Source of the DNA: Maritalea myrionectae DSM 19524
Lineage (GTDB): Bacteria; Pseudomonadota; Alphaproteobacteria; Rhizobiales; Devosiaceae
Assembly: GCF_000423365.1 (NCBI RefSeq)
Contig: NZ_AUHV01000003.1
Location: forward strand, 682,001 to 746,000
Length of the DNA stretch: 64,000 nt
Direction of reading: 5' to 3'
Positions 43,636 through 52,286 of the stretch are shown here, piece by piece. The notes beneath the pieces were generated by a model. The model had not been told where the DNA came from and made no database searches. It worked only from the letters and a program-made list of their open reading frames with translations. The stretch's first letter is position 1, and every line of letters starts with the position of its first letter. The position numbers and the translations under genes were made by a program.

Positions 43636-43675
43636 GCCCCCATCGGCGACCGGATATCGCCGATGGGGCGTTTTT
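43636..43675 (+). terminator. Strong Rho-independent terminator after GntR/FCD gene
   Basis: CCCCATCGGCGA (43638-43649) pairs perfectly over 12 bp with TCGCCGATGGGG (43657-43668) around a 7-nt loop, followed by a run of five Ts (43671-43675). On the other strand the hairpin is also followed within a few bases by Ts, so it may end the convergent SnoaL transcript too. Confidence 0.85.
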
Positions 43676-44053
43676 CTAGAGACCCGATATGTCGACATAG
43701 ACATAATAGTCAATGATTTTAGCGCCATTCAGTCCAAGACGGGCAGCAAAAGGCACTTCGTGGGTACTTTTATCCTTTCGCGTATAATGCACGCGCCCTT
43801 CGCAAAAGACGGTGTCGCCGCTTGACCAAATGCCAGTAATGGTATGGTGCATGGCAAGGATGGTTTCAAAAAAGCCGACATTGGCCTGTTCCACCGCCTC
43901 CCGGCCGGAAATCGCATCGAAATTGCCGAGGCGAAATTGGACGTTCTCATCGACCAGCGCGACAATGTCGGTAGCATTCATGGCATCGACCGCTGTGTAG
44001 AGTTTGGCCACGAGTGGCGTGTGGGGTGACTGAGTATCTGTATCAAGTTGCAT
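43676..44053 (-). CDS. SnoaL-like / NTF2-fold small protein
   Basis: A 125-residue protein with the pattern of SnoaL-like polyketide-cyclase/NTF2 folds: an N-terminal helix (VAKLYTAVDAMNATDIVALV), FRLGNFDAISGREAVEQANV, a strand VFCEGRVHYTR and the C-terminal LNGAKIIDYYVYVDISG. Such proteins bind small hydrophobic ligands or act as isomerases or hydrolases; the specific role is unknown. It lies 31 nt after the EamA exporter and hydroquinone-reductase genes, so all three are probably co-transcribed under the divergent LysR. Confidence 0.7.
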   Translation of the reverse strand: MQLDTDTQSPHTPLVAKLYTAVDAMNATDIVALVDENVQFRLGNFDAISGREAVEQANVGFFETILAMHHTITGIWSSGDTVFCEGRVHYTRKDKSTHEVPFAARLGLNGAKIIDYYVYVDISGL

Positions 44054-44084
44054 GTGTAGTCTCCTTTAAGTGGGTGAGGTTAAG

Positions 44085-45002
44085 TCAGGCCTTGCGCGGC
44101 TGCCGTAAGCGGGCAAATGAGAGGTGGCCATTGGTGATCATCAGGCCCAGAAACAGGACCAGAAGCGAAAGCATGAGGGGCAGGCCAATCGGTTCGCCAA
44201 ATACCAAGGCGCCAAATACAATGCCGAAAAGCGTGGCAAAATAGCCGACCTGTGCGAAACCCACCCCATCAGTGCGGCGCTGCACTTCAAAGGTCAGGAT
44301 GTAGCTGAAGGCCGTGATTAACCCGACACTGGCTATCGAAATGAATGCGCCTGATGTTGGCACCAGCGCTTGGGCAAATTGACCGGTGACGAGCATAATC
44401 CCGCCAATCAAAATCAACTGCAATGCCAATGTGCCCATCGCCAAACCCATAGGATCGGCGTTTGGCGGATAGGTGCGGCTGCGAAACACATTGCCCATGG
44501 CCAATAAAACGGGTCCCAGCATCGCAAGGATGATCCAGTGGACGGCCACACCAGACAGGTCGAACCCGCCAATTGTGGCAAAACTGATCCCCGCCAGACC
44601 AATCAGGATGCCGATCAACCGATGAACATGCGGCATACGCCGCTCCACCAAAGCTGTGATCGCAAAAGTGAATAGTGGCGACAAGGTCACCAAGGCGGCA
44701 TAAAAACCCGTAGAAATATAGCCCAACACCGCGTAAGCAATCAGGGCTGGCCCGCTTATGCCCAAAAGACCTGCGCCCAGATAATAAACGAGATATTGCC
44801 AGCCCAAGGGCGGGCGCTGACCACTGACGAGCGCCAGCACAAACAGGGCCAGACAGGCAAAGGCAAGTTGCCAGAACAGCGCCATCTGCGGCGCAAGGCC
44901 TGCCATGGCGACAAATTTTGACAGCATAAAGCTGACACCAACCAACGCGCCGAGGGCTATGATCAAAGCTGTTGGGGGCAAAGATTTAATGAACTGAGGC
45001 AT
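44085..45002 (-). CDS. EamA-family (DMT) transporter
   Basis: A 305-residue membrane protein with ten hydrophobic segments arranged as two EamA repeats. The first repeat begins ALIIALGALVGVSFMLSKFV; the second covers HWIILAMLGPVLLAMGNVF to the C-terminus. DMT exporters move amino acids, metabolites or drugs outward. The ATG overlaps the hydroquinone-reductase stop (TAATG), indicating coupled translation and perhaps export of the same class of quinone-like compounds. The substrate is unknown. Confidence 0.88.
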   Translation of the reverse strand: MPQFIKSLPPTALIIALGALVGVSFMLSKFVAMAGLAPQMALFWQLAFACLALFVLALVSGQRPPLGWQYLVYYLGAGLLGISGPALIAYAVLGYISTGFYAALVTLSPLFTFAITALVERRMPHVHRLIGILIGLAGISFATIGGFDLSGVAVHWIILAMLGPVLLAMGNVFRSRTYPPNADPMGLAMGTLALQLILIGGIMLVTGQFAQALVPTSGAFISIASVGLITAFSYILTFEVQRRTDGVGFAQVGYFATLFGIVFGALVFGEPIGLPLMLSLLVLFLGLMITNGHLSFARLRQPRKA

Positions 45003-45952
45003 TAGGCTGCTCCTGTTTGTTCGCCCATCGTCGCATGACGATTTGCAGGCCCCTTAGGGATGATCCCATGCGGATTGAGGTGGCGATGGCTGAGGAAATA
45101 GTGTGCCCGGATATGGGGCAGATCGATTGTGGGCCGCACGTCCGGCAATTGCGCCATATCGGCAACATAGCGCGACAGCGCGGGGTATTCGGAAAGCCGA
45201 TGCTGATCAATTTTGAAATGGGTAACATAAACCGGATCAAAGCGTAGCAATGTCGGGAAGAGTTTCAGATCAATTTCAGTCAGGCGCAGGCCGGTGAGAT
45301 ATCGGCGGGTAGCCAGCCGTTCCTCCAACTTATCCAATGTCGCAAATATACCTTCAACGGCTTCATCATAGGCTGCCTGGCTGGTGGCAAATCCGGCGCG
45401 ATAAACCCCATTGCGCAGGGGGGCCTGAATCAGTTCGGCAAGCTGGTCAATTTCACGTGCCAGCGCCACCGGATAGAGATCCGGACCGTTAGGACCTGCA
45501 AAGATTTGGGCCAAATTTCGCATCATGTCGGCAGAATCTGTGCTGACAATCTCACCGCTTTTCTTGTCTATCAAAATTGGCACCGATATCGCGCCAGTAT
45601 AGTCCGGCGCTGCCCGCTGATAGACCTGATAGAGATAGAGATCACGTGGCACACCGCTCGCGTCGTCAAACATCGTCTGATCAATGACCCATCCCTGCTC
45701 TGCGCTAATGGCGGCCATCCAGGTAACCGATACGACCTCGTCCAGCTTGCAAAGACGACGCACCAAATCCACCCCATGGCACCAGGGGCAAGCTTTTGAC
45801 AGATAGAGATGATAGCGACCGGGCTCAGCAGGAAATGGCGCACCGGGATCTGCTTCAATCCAACGCCTGAATTGGCTGGGCAAACGCTGGAAATGTCCGC
45901 CGGGCTGGGTCGGTTTTTCACGCAAAACCCCATTAATAAGCATTTTGGTCAT
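45002..45952 (-). CDS. Glutathionyl-hydroquinone reductase (Xi-class GST, YqjG/ECM4 family)
   Basis: A 316-residue glutathione transferase. The catalytic cysteine is in SKACPWCHGVDLV, the CPWC motif typical of glutathionyl-hydroquinone reductases; SVPILIDKKSGEIVSTDSAD is the glutathione-binding strand/cis-Pro region; and the C-terminal domain shows TEIDLKLFPTLLRFDPVYV. It removes glutathione from glutathionyl-hydroquinones. The ATG at 45952 (MTKMLINGVL) is preferred to 45967. It is divergent from a LysR regulator, a usual arrangement for stress-responsive reductases. Confidence 0.9.
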   Translation of the reverse strand: MTKMLINGVLREKPTQPGGHFQRLPSQFRRWIEADPGAPFPAEPGRYHLYLSKACPWCHGVDLVRRLCKLDEVVSVTWMAAISAEQGWVIDQTMFDDASGVPRDLYLYQVYQRAAPDYTGAISVPILIDKKSGEIVSTDSADMMRNLAQIFAGPNGPDLYPVALAREIDQLAELIQAPLRNGVYRAGFATSQAAYDEAVEGIFATLDKLEERLATRRYLTGLRLTEIDLKLFPTLLRFDPVYVTHFKIDQHRLSEYPALSRYVADMAQLPDVRPTIDLPHIRAHYFLSHRHLNPHGIIPKGPANRHATMGEQTGAA

Positions 45953-46060
45953 GCTCGTCTCCTTCACTTTGATGGAAGGACACTATTCCGTTTACCAATT
46001 GGCGATAATCGGCTAACTTCGAAACTTATAGGTGAGAAAAAGTTGACGACGAGAGTGTAT

Positions 46061-47017
46061 ATGACCGAAATTGGCGCCATACCGGTTTTTGTTGCCGTCG
46101 CGGAATGCAAGGGCTTTGCCGCCGCCGCACGGCGGTTGGGCGTCACCAAGTCTGCCATCAGCAAGCGCATCGGCGCGCTTGAGGCCCATCTGAGCACCCA
46201 GCTATTCCATCGCACAACCCGAAGCATATCCCTGACCGAAGCCGGCGAGATTTATCTTACTCATGCAGTGCAGGCGCTCGATTCAGCACAAGAGGCGGAG
46301 GACGCCGTAGCGGCACTGCAAGGCCATCCGGTTGGGCATCTCAGAATTAGCGCCCCAATGTCATTTGGTCGGCTACATGTCGCGCCGCTTTTGACAGAGT
46401 TTCTGAGCACCTATCCAGATATTACGCTGGAATTGACCATGGATGACAAGATAACGGATCTAGTGGAAGCAGGTCTGGATATGGCGCTGCGCGCAGGCAC
46501 TTTGCCCGATTCCGCTTTGATTGCACGCCGGTTGGCGCCAATTCACTCTGTTTTGGTGGCCGCCCCCCAATATTTGGAGAAGCACGGAAACCCGCAGCAC
46601 CCTGAGGAGCTTATAAAACATAATTGCCTGCATTATGCTTATTCGCGAGATCCATTTGAATGGCATTTACTTGGCCCAGAAGGCTCAACGCACATTCGGA
46701 CCAAAGGCTCATTGCAAGCCAACAATAGCGAAGCATTGTGCACCGCGCTGGTTGCCGGATTGGGCATTGGCCGCCTTCCCACCTTTATCGCAGGCGCACA
46801 CCTCGCGGCAGGTCGATTGGTTCATATTCTGCCTGAATTTAGATTCCCGGAACAAGCGCTTTACGCAGTTTTTCCAGAGCGCCAAAATATGCCGATGAAA
46901 GTCCGCGCTTTTGCCGATTTCCTGGTGAATAAAATCGGCAAACAGCAGCCATACTGGGATATCGAAGCAGAAACGCGTAGCAAACCAAATATCGCGAACC
47001 AGTGTTCTGCAACGTGA
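46061..47017 (+). CDS. LysR-family transcriptional regulator
   Basis: A 318-residue regulator with an N-terminal helix-turn-helix (IPVFVAVAECKGFAAAARRL, GVTKSAISKRIGALEAHLST, QLFHRTTRSISLTEAG) and a LysR substrate-binding domain (GHLRISAPMSFGRLHVAPLL). A frame open since 45809 overlaps the divergent gene; the ATG at 46061 gives the standard family start. The 108-nt divergent promoter contains ACCAATTGG, a possible dyad. It probably activates the reductase/exporter/SnoaL operon. It is the last gene before the mobile region. Confidence 0.9.
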   Translation: MTEIGAIPVFVAVAECKGFAAAARRLGVTKSAISKRIGALEAHLSTQLFHRTTRSISLTEAGEIYLTHAVQALDSAQEAEDAVAALQGHPVGHLRISAPMSFGRLHVAPLLTEFLSTYPDITLELTMDDKITDLVEAGLDMALRAGTLPDSALIARRLAPIHSVLVAAPQYLEKHGNPQHPEELIKHNCLHYAYSRDPFEWHLLGPEGSTHIRTKGSLQANNSEALCTALVAGLGIGRLPTFIAGAHLAAGRLVHILPEFRFPEQALYAVFPERQNMPMKVRAFADFLVNKIGKQQPYWDIEAETRSKPNIANQCSAT

Positions 47018-47363
47018 CCGCTCTAGAATAGAGCTAATGCTTTTCAATACATTTTGAGTGCTATTCGAAATGTGACTTCTCACACCTAACAACCTGTAAT
47101 TTAAGAAAAATTTTGGTAGCGGGAGAGGGACTTGAACCCCCGACACGCGGATTATGATGGGGTCTAGTATTCTTTTCAGACTATAGAAATTCACTGCAAT
47201 CCATCCCATCATGAGTTTGAAATAATTTGTTGAATTCGACTTGATCTAACGCAAACCCTAGAAGATCTTCTCATTCTAGCTCAGCAGTTGAGAGTCCCAG
47301 TTGAAACCCAGCTGAAGTCGAAAGAACTACTCAGAAAGGCACACGATTAGGTGTGGCAAATTG
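47018..47363. other. Junction region between LysR gene and first mobile unit
   Basis: A 346-nt AT-rich stretch without a plausible gene. It contains the 58-bp repeat with the tRNA-Met 3' fragment (47107-47164). After the repeat no tRNA 5' half follows; the remaining 196 nt show nothing I recognise. Confidence 0.6.
47107..47164 (-). repeat. Direct repeat copy 1 with 3' fragment of tRNA-Met (attachment site)
   Basis: The 58 bp are identical to 56366-56423. On the minus strand they read from an anticodon-loop-like ATCATAATCCGC through a T-arm (GGGGGTTCAAGTCCCTC) to an acceptor end TCCCGCTACCA. The CAT anticodon and the arm sequences fit elongator tRNA-Met. The D-arm and 5' acceptor half are absent, so this is not a functional tRNA but the fragment left by integration into a tRNA gene. 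It probably marks the left chromosome/island junction. Confidence 0.8.
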
Positions 47364-48146
47364 ATGGAACAAGTATTTTTTTTATATATAGATATCCTAG
47401 GCTTTAAACAATTAATAGACGACAATGAAAGAGTTTTGGATCTTTACAAAACAATTGATAAATTGAATGTCCACTCTGATGAAGATTTTCACACCATCGT
47501 ATTTTCGGACACCATTTTAGTCGCTGCCGATAAGCGGTGGAATAGCCACCCTAGCCGAGCGATAATGTGGTTGGTTGAATTTTCGCAAGACCTGTTTTAC
47601 CGGCTAAGCCATAAAGATATTCATTTCCGCGCACTCGTCACCAAAGGTTCATTCTCCTTTAAAAAATATAAAAATTTCGAAGCCTATCACGGCAAAGCCT
47701 TGGTGGATTGCTATTTAAAGGAGACGCAAATTAAGTGTTGTGGCACATTTATTGACAACAAACTCGTCAGGCACTCAGATATTTTTCAAACAAGCAAGTA
47801 TGATCGAGATGTATCGTTCGTTCACATTATGCAACATCTGGACGAAATCAGTTTTTCTTACGAACACTACCCGATTGACGGGTATGTGCTAAAGGCCACC
47901 GGAATGGAGTGGTGGGTTGCATACCTCTTACGGTATTTAGAGACAGTTTATCGGCATTCCATTGATCCGAACCTACCAAGTGACGTTCGTACGAAATTTG
48001 TTATGACTTGGAATATGATTTCACAGCGTCATGAGGGCTTGCTTCGCAGATTGGTCGAGGCAGAATTTAAGGCAAATGAAGTAATTACCCTAGATTGGAC
48101 TGAACCTATGGCCAGAATTGGAACGGAAAGAGGTGCTTGGGGTTAA
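47364..48146 (+). CDS. Hypothetical protein with nucleotidyl-cyclase-like (class III) fold
   Basis: A 260-residue soluble protein that I do not recognise as a named family. Its motif order recalls class III nucleotidyl cyclases: YIDILGFKQLI (first metal Asp), VFSDTILVAAD (second metal Asp), RALVTKGSF, then YHGKALVDCYLKETQI in the place of the G-x-x-VN-AARL helix. Bacterial proteins with DILGFK/FSDT motifs are common but mostly uncharacterised. No partner domain or membrane segment is visible. It is the first cargo gene after the tRNA fragment, convergent with a HEPN-like gene. No clear ribosome binding site. It could make a cyclic nucleotide signal or be a degenerate relative. Confidence 0.5.
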   Translation: MEQVFFLYIDILGFKQLIDDNERVLDLYKTIDKLNVHSDEDFHTIVFSDTILVAADKRWNSHPSRAIMWLVEFSQDLFYRLSHKDIHFRALVTKGSFSFKKYKNFEAYHGKALVDCYLKETQIKCCGTFIDNKLVRHSDIFQTSKYDRDVSFVHIMQHLDEISFSYEHYPIDGYVLKATGMEWWVAYLLRYLETVYRHSIDPNLPSDVRTKFVMTWNMISQRHEGLLRRLVEAEFKANEVITLDWTEPMARIGTERGAWG

Positions 48147-48165
48147 CTATGCTCGACTGGTGTTG

Positions 48166-48774
48166 CTAAAACGCTTGAGCCAAATTGCTCAGAAAACCTT
48201 CACAACCCGAAAAATAGTTCTCAACCGCTTCCATAACATCACGAAGCTGAGAGAGGCTTAACTCATCTCTTGAAATAGGCAATGCATCCCCATTGCGATC
48301 TACAGGATACCGATGGGAATATGATTGAGGGTCGATCTTTGAAAATTCTGCAACGATATTTGAGACAACACCATCGGCTTGATCTGGATCTTCAGTTCCA
48401 AAGCCCTCAAGCATCTCTTTGAATAATAGCCAAAGATGTTCGAGATTGTGGGTTTTCCAATTTGCTTGAACACCTACGTAATGCCCAAAAGAGTATATTT
48501 GCGCTTTTAAGTTTAGCTCCAAGAATTGCCTATAATTAAAGATAATTGGATAGACCAACATGTTCCGCTCGTTCTCGTCATCAAGTGCTTTTTCCACCAT
48601 ATGATCGGCACCGAGCTTATACCCCTCCACCATCGCAAGAAGCCTTAAATCAACACCGCCTAGAATTTGGGCGTTGTGTTCTTGCGTTTTATCAACCGCA
48701 AAAGGCAAGTCATCTGATTGAGGCCATCGAAACTCAGCCTGAAGAGCTTCTTCGAAATTTAGTCTCTTGCTCAT
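48166..48774 (-). CDS. Hypothetical HEPN-like protein
   Basis: A 202-residue helical protein. Helix NYRQFLELNLKAQIYSFGHY with the following KTHNLEHLWLLFKEM, and the later KIDPQSYSHRYPVD segment, recall HEPN-like proteins found beside defence and toxin genes. The canonical RNase motif RxxxxH is not obvious; candidates are R in NYRQF and H in KTHNLEH. GAGGTG lies 9-10 nt before the ATG, inside the conserved region upstream of the integrase fragment. The function is unknown; a role as effector or antitoxin in the cargo slot is only inference. Confidence 0.5.
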   Translation of the reverse strand: MSKRLNFEEALQAEFRWPQSDDLPFAVDKTQEHNAQILGGVDLRLLAMVEGYKLGADHMVEKALDDENERNMLVYPIIFNYRQFLELNLKAQIYSFGHYVGVQANWKTHNLEHLWLLFKEMLEGFGTEDPDQADGVVSNIVAEFSKIDPQSYSHRYPVDRNGDALPISRDELSLSQLRDVMEAVENYFSGCEGFLSNLAQAF

Positions 48775-48787
48775 TGCAGCCCACCTC

Positions 48788-49128
48788 GCCCCAAACCATA
48801 CCCTGACACGCGGATGTTATGTGTCTTAATTTGTGGGCATGAGAAAGAAGCTAACCACAAAAACAATTGATGCGCTACCTGCTGCTGTGGGTAAACGCTA
48901 TGAAGTCCGCGACGAGCTTTTGACTGGATTTATGGTCAGGGTGTCGAGCGTTGGAAAGAAGGTGTTTTACCTCAACACGCGCATCAATGGACGAGCACGG
49001 CGCATCAAAATTGGTGATTATCCTTTGATGTCGCTCGCAGAAGCGCGTCAGAAAGCCCAAGGCATTTTGCGCGACATATCCCTCGGGACGTTCGAAAACA
49101 GCGCTGCTGGCTCACCTGGGCGCTCCTT
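48788..49128 (+). repeat. Long direct repeat copy 1 (integrase upstream region and 5' end)
   Basis: These roughly 340 nt match 62256-62596 closely: 51 nt from a GCCCC block to the integrase ATG, then the integrase N-terminal coding region with a few substitutions. The upstream part contains GACACGCGGAT (48805-48815), the same 11-mer as in the tRNA-Met fragments, so it resembles an attP-like core placed just ahead of the integrase gene. Similarity fades after about 49140. Confidence 0.85.
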
Positions 49129-49213
49129 GTCGGCGCTTATAAGAAGCAAGGGAACTCATAAAAACTGGACTGTACCAATTGACGCTCATTATGATAAAGA
49201 TCTGCATATATAA
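48839..49213 (+). pseudogene. Truncated tyrosine integrase (N-terminal part only)
   Basis: About 124 codons. The first roughly 95-100 residues are nearly identical to the complete integrase at 62307 and form the arm-type DNA-binding domain (MRKKLTTKTIDALPAAVGKR, LNTRINGRARRIKIGDYPLM, SLAEARQKAQ). After GSP-GRS the sequence departs and ends at a stop without the core-binding or catalytic domains, so it cannot recombine DNA. An upstream GTG at 48833 is also in frame. The breakpoint marks where other DNA joined the old integrase. Confidence 0.85.
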
Positions 49214-49246
49214 TAATATCTATTCTAATTAAGTGCCACACTATTT

Positions 49247-50179
49247 ATGATTTCAATTCTTTCTCGAAAATATATTGATGTTCGTTTTAAGACTAAAGGC
49301 AATTTATACACCCGCATCCTGGAACGCCCTGGCTTGTGGATGTCAGATGAGGATATCGACAAGCTCTCGTCAGATCTGCGCTCTGTTGCCAAGAAAACAC
49401 TAAACGCAGGCGCTCTTGATTACGGAGTATTTTCCTCGGACCGCTCTCGCCTGTCAGATAGCATTCTCACAATCATTTATGAGCAGGAAAATGAGCGCCC
49501 CATCGCGTTTAACGCTCTCGCCGTGATGGCCCTCAAAATAAACGGTCAACAAATAGATGTAATTCATCTTGGCTTGGTGATGGTCGATCCCACTGTCCGC
49601 AGCCGCGGTCTATCTTGGATACTTTACGGCCTCACCTGCGTACTGCTTTTTTTGCGCAAAGGACTGCGGCCTATATACATTTCAAACGTAACTCAAGTGC
49701 CAGCCGTTGTAGGGATGGTCACCAAAACGTTTAACGAAGTTTACCCAGCTCCAGGGGATGGCGCACCGCAAGATTTTCGAAAAATTCAGATTGCACGTGC
49801 AATCATGGCAGACCACCGCCACGTTTTCGGTGTTGGTGAAGACGCAGATTTTGATGAGACACGTTTCATCATCACTAACGCCTATACCGGTGGGTCAGAT
49901 GACCTCAAAAAATCATTCGAGGATGCGCCCAAGCACCGCGATGAAACGTTCAATTCGTTTTGCAGTACTTCTCTTGACTACGATCGAGGAGATGATTTCC
50001 TCCAGATTGGCCTTATTGATCTCAATGCCGCGCGCAATTTTTTAACGCGTATAGTGCCTCCGCAATCCTTATTGGGTGTCATGTCGATCACCACCCTACT
50101 TTTGCTCCAACGCTTTGCGTTGCCGATAATTCACTGGTTTGACGACAAAAAACAATATGGCGTCCTACGTCCGAGGTAA
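49247..50179 (+). CDS. GNAT-like acyltransferase, first gene of the E1-like operon
   Basis: A 310-residue protein. The central part looks like a GNAT acetyltransferase core: strand VIHLGLVMVD followed by PTVRSRGLSWILYGLTCVLL, which corresponds to the acyl-CoA-binding motif A. The C-terminus has a hydrophobic helix (LLGVMSITTLLLLQRFALPI) that may associate with the membrane. I do not recognise a specific family. It starts 33 nt after the integrase remnant, with TATAAT at 49209 as possible promoter element, and ends 2 nt before the E1-like gene. The acceptor is unknown. Confidence 0.55.
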   Translation: MISILSRKYIDVRFKTKGNLYTRILERPGLWMSDEDIDKLSSDLRSVAKKTLNAGALDYGVFSSDRSRLSDSILTIIYEQENERPIAFNALAVMALKINGQQIDVIHLGLVMVDPTVRSRGLSWILYGLTCVLLFLRKGLRPIYISNVTQVPAVVGMVTKTFNEVYPAPGDGAPQDFRKIQIARAIMADHRHVFGVGEDADFDETRFIITNAYTGGSDDLKKSFEDAPKHRDETFNSFCSTSLDYDRGDDFLQIGLIDLNAARNFLTRIVPPQSLLGVMSITTLLLLQRFALPIIHWFDDKKQYGVLRPR

Positions 50180-50181
50180 GC

Positions 50182-51054
50182 ATGGATTTTAGCTACAAAG
50201 AATTCACCACACGCAATATCGGTTTTGTCACAAAAGGCGAACAGGACCGCTTAAAGAACGCAAACTTATTTGTGTGCGGAACTGGTGGCATGGGTGGCGC
50301 AGCCATTATGGCATTGGTGCGCGCAGGTGTCGGCAGTTTTACAATTGCAGACCTTGATGAGTTTGAAGTCTCAAACCTTAATCGACAGCTATTTTGCACC
50401 ATGAAAACGGTAGCGAAACATAAGGCAGAAGCCACTCGAGACGCGTGTCTTGATATCAATCCAGAGGCCAAATTAAATGTTTATCATGATGATTGGCCAG
50501 ACCATATCGAGACTGCTATTGAAGCCGCTGATATTGTAATCAATGGAACCGACGATCTCGGCGCATCCTTGTTAATATATAGAACTGCAAGAAAGTTCAA
50601 AAAGACTGTGGTTGATGCATATGCTTCTCCGTTGCCCTCAGTTTATGTGACGCGCGCCCACGAAAAAATGCCCGAAGAGCGTTTGGGCTACCCAACAATC
50701 AATACGAATTGGAATGAGATTACCGATGAGCAGCGCTTACAATCTTTCTTGCGCGAGGCAGAATATGTGATTATCAATTCGTCATCACGAAAACATATCG
50801 ACAATGCAATTGCTGGAGAAGTAGCCGCGGGTGTGCGTAGTCGCATGTCATTTGCGCCAATGGTGATCAGCACCGGCATGCTGATGGCATATGAATGCAT
50901 TGGAGGAATATTAGGCCGCCAAAGCCCAACAGATGCCCAAGGCTGGTTTTTCAACCCATACTCCGCTCGGATTGAACGCCCGACGAACCCCTTGCTGGCC
51001 GCAACCATGCGCCCCTTCGTACGACGTTTCATGCAACGACTAATGGCGCAATAA
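50182..51054 (+). CDS. E1-like (ThiF/MoeB/HesA superfamily) adenylyltransferase
   Basis: A 290-residue enzyme with the ATP-binding glycine loop LFVCGTGGMGGAAIMALVRA, the ADLDEFEVSNLNRQLF segment typical of ubiquitin-activating-like enzymes, and INGTDDLGASLLIYRTARKF. ThiF, MoeB and TcdA use this fold to adenylate a carboxyl group. The zinc-binding CxxC pairs of MoeB are not seen and no catalytic cysteine stands out. No ubiquitin-like or sulfur-carrier gene with a terminal GG is found nearby, so the adenylated substrate is unknown. The gene is 2 nt after the GNAT and 2 nt before the membrane-protein gene. Confidence 0.82.
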   Translation: MDFSYKEFTTRNIGFVTKGEQDRLKNANLFVCGTGGMGGAAIMALVRAGVGSFTIADLDEFEVSNLNRQLFCTMKTVAKHKAEATRDACLDINPEAKLNVYHDDWPDHIETAIEAADIVINGTDDLGASLLIYRTARKFKKTVVDAYASPLPSVYVTRAHEKMPEERLGYPTINTNWNEITDEQRLQSFLREAEYVIINSSSRKHIDNAIAGEVAAGVRSRMSFAPMVISTGMLMAYECIGGILGRQSPTDAQGWFFNPYSARIERPTNPLLAATMRPFVRRFMQRLMAQ

Positions 51055-51056
51055 CC

Positions 51057-52286
51057 ATGATGTTGTCAGAGCTTTTTCCCGACATTACTATCGCAGCCTC
51101 AGCGCTTGTTGGGCTGATGATACTTATCAACCGATATACGGCGCAACGCAATAGTGCTCCCGCCGCCAGCAGGTTGATCGGACTGTTGGTCTGGTTAAGC
51201 CTATTTTTATTTACACGTATGCTAGCGTGGATCAGTGGCTTTGGTTTCTTCTGGTCTGTACAATGGCTGATGGCAGCAACGATACCACTGTTTGTCGTCA
51301 TCACGGCGGAGGTATTGCTACGTCAACACGCCCCCAAATGGCTAAAATTTCTTTCAGCATTCGGCGGCATTTCAATTGGTCTTGCTGCATTCTGGCCGGG
51401 CTGGGCGGTCAGATTTGAATATATCTTTCTTACACTTGGTTTTCAGCTCGCCATTTTACTTAGCGTAGCAATTATCGTTTTAACCCGCAATCGACAAAAC
51501 CTGTCAAAGCTGGAAAATCAAGCAATCGCGCGGATTTCCATGTCGCTAGTTTTTGTGTTGCCGTTTTTGATCGCAGACTACCATCTTAATTTTATGTCTA
51601 TCCCGGTCAGTCCGTCTGGCCTTGCTATTCTTGTTGTATGTTGGCTTAGTCTTAGTCTAGAACGTGCGCGATTGGCACACACACACATCTTGAAATTTCT
51701 TTTGCTATATATTGGAATTTCAATATTTGGCGCAATAATTTTAGCAATTAGCTTTGGGCTAGCAATTGCTGCCACAATTAAGGCTGGCGCAATTATGTTC
51801 GCACTGGTTATGGCCGCCGCAATTGTCCGCGATGATCTGCATTTACAAGCTGAAAAGACGCAAAGTGAATTGCTAACACTTATAATGTCAGCCCCTTCAA
51901 CCGAACTCGACGACTACATAAGCAAATTGTCAAATTGCGGCATTTTAAGTGGTGTGTTGCTTTTGAAAAGTTCTGATCTTAAGGACTATGACACATCCGC
52001 TCTGTCGAGAAAGCTGGTGAGCAAACCGGTGCTGTCGCTGGCTGACTTGTCCAACAACCGCACCAATGACCACATAGTAGATAGTCAATTGCGCACTTTG
52101 TTCGAATCCTATGGGGCGACTCATCTCTACTTAGTCGCGCAATCTCCTCTCATCATTGCAGCGACACGACAATCTGGCTTCGCCCCCGGCACCGTAGACA
52201 ATGACCTAGCAGCGGCCTTCGGACTTTCAAGATTGCTTGCAGAGCGCAGGGAAAAACATTCTCAGCAAAAGGGGAAAACTGTATGA
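51057..52286 (+). CDS. Multi-pass membrane protein with cytoplasmic C-terminal domain
   Basis: A 409-residue protein with about seven or eight hydrophobic helices in residues 1-265 (for example ASALVGLMILIN, WSVQWLMAATIPLFVVITAE, FLLLYIGISIFGAIILAISF), followed by a charged segment (DDLHLQAEKTQSELLTLIMS) and about 130 soluble residues. The layout resembles membrane sensors, but no kinase, GGDEF or other output motif is visible. Its start follows the E1-like gene by 2 nt and its end overlaps the next gene by 4 nt (ATGA). The family is not recognised. Confidence 0.6.
   Translation: MMLSELFPDITIAASALVGLMILINRYTAQRNSAPAASRLIGLLVWLSLFLFTRMLAWISGFGFFWSVQWLMAATIPLFVVITAEVLLRQHAPKWLKFLSAFGGISIGLAAFWPGWAVRFEYIFLTLGFQLAILLSVAIIVLTRNRQNLSKLENQAIARISMSLVFVLPFLIADYHLNFMSIPVSPSGLAILVVCWLSLSLERARLAHTHILKFLLLYIGISIFGAIILAISFGLAIAATIKAGAIMFALVMAAAIVRDDLHLQAEKTQSELLTLIMSAPSTELDDYISKLSNCGILSGVLLLKSSDLKDYDTSALSRKLVSKPVLSLADLSNNRTNDHIVDSQLRTLFESYGATHLYLVAQSPLIIAATRQSGFAPGTVDNDLAAAFGLSRLLAERREKHSQQKGKTV

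Noticed and set aside
47107-47164. A complete tRNA-Met gene
   Set aside because: Only the anticodon loop through CCA end is present; no D-arm or 5' acceptor strand follows on the minus strand. The same holds for 56366-56423.
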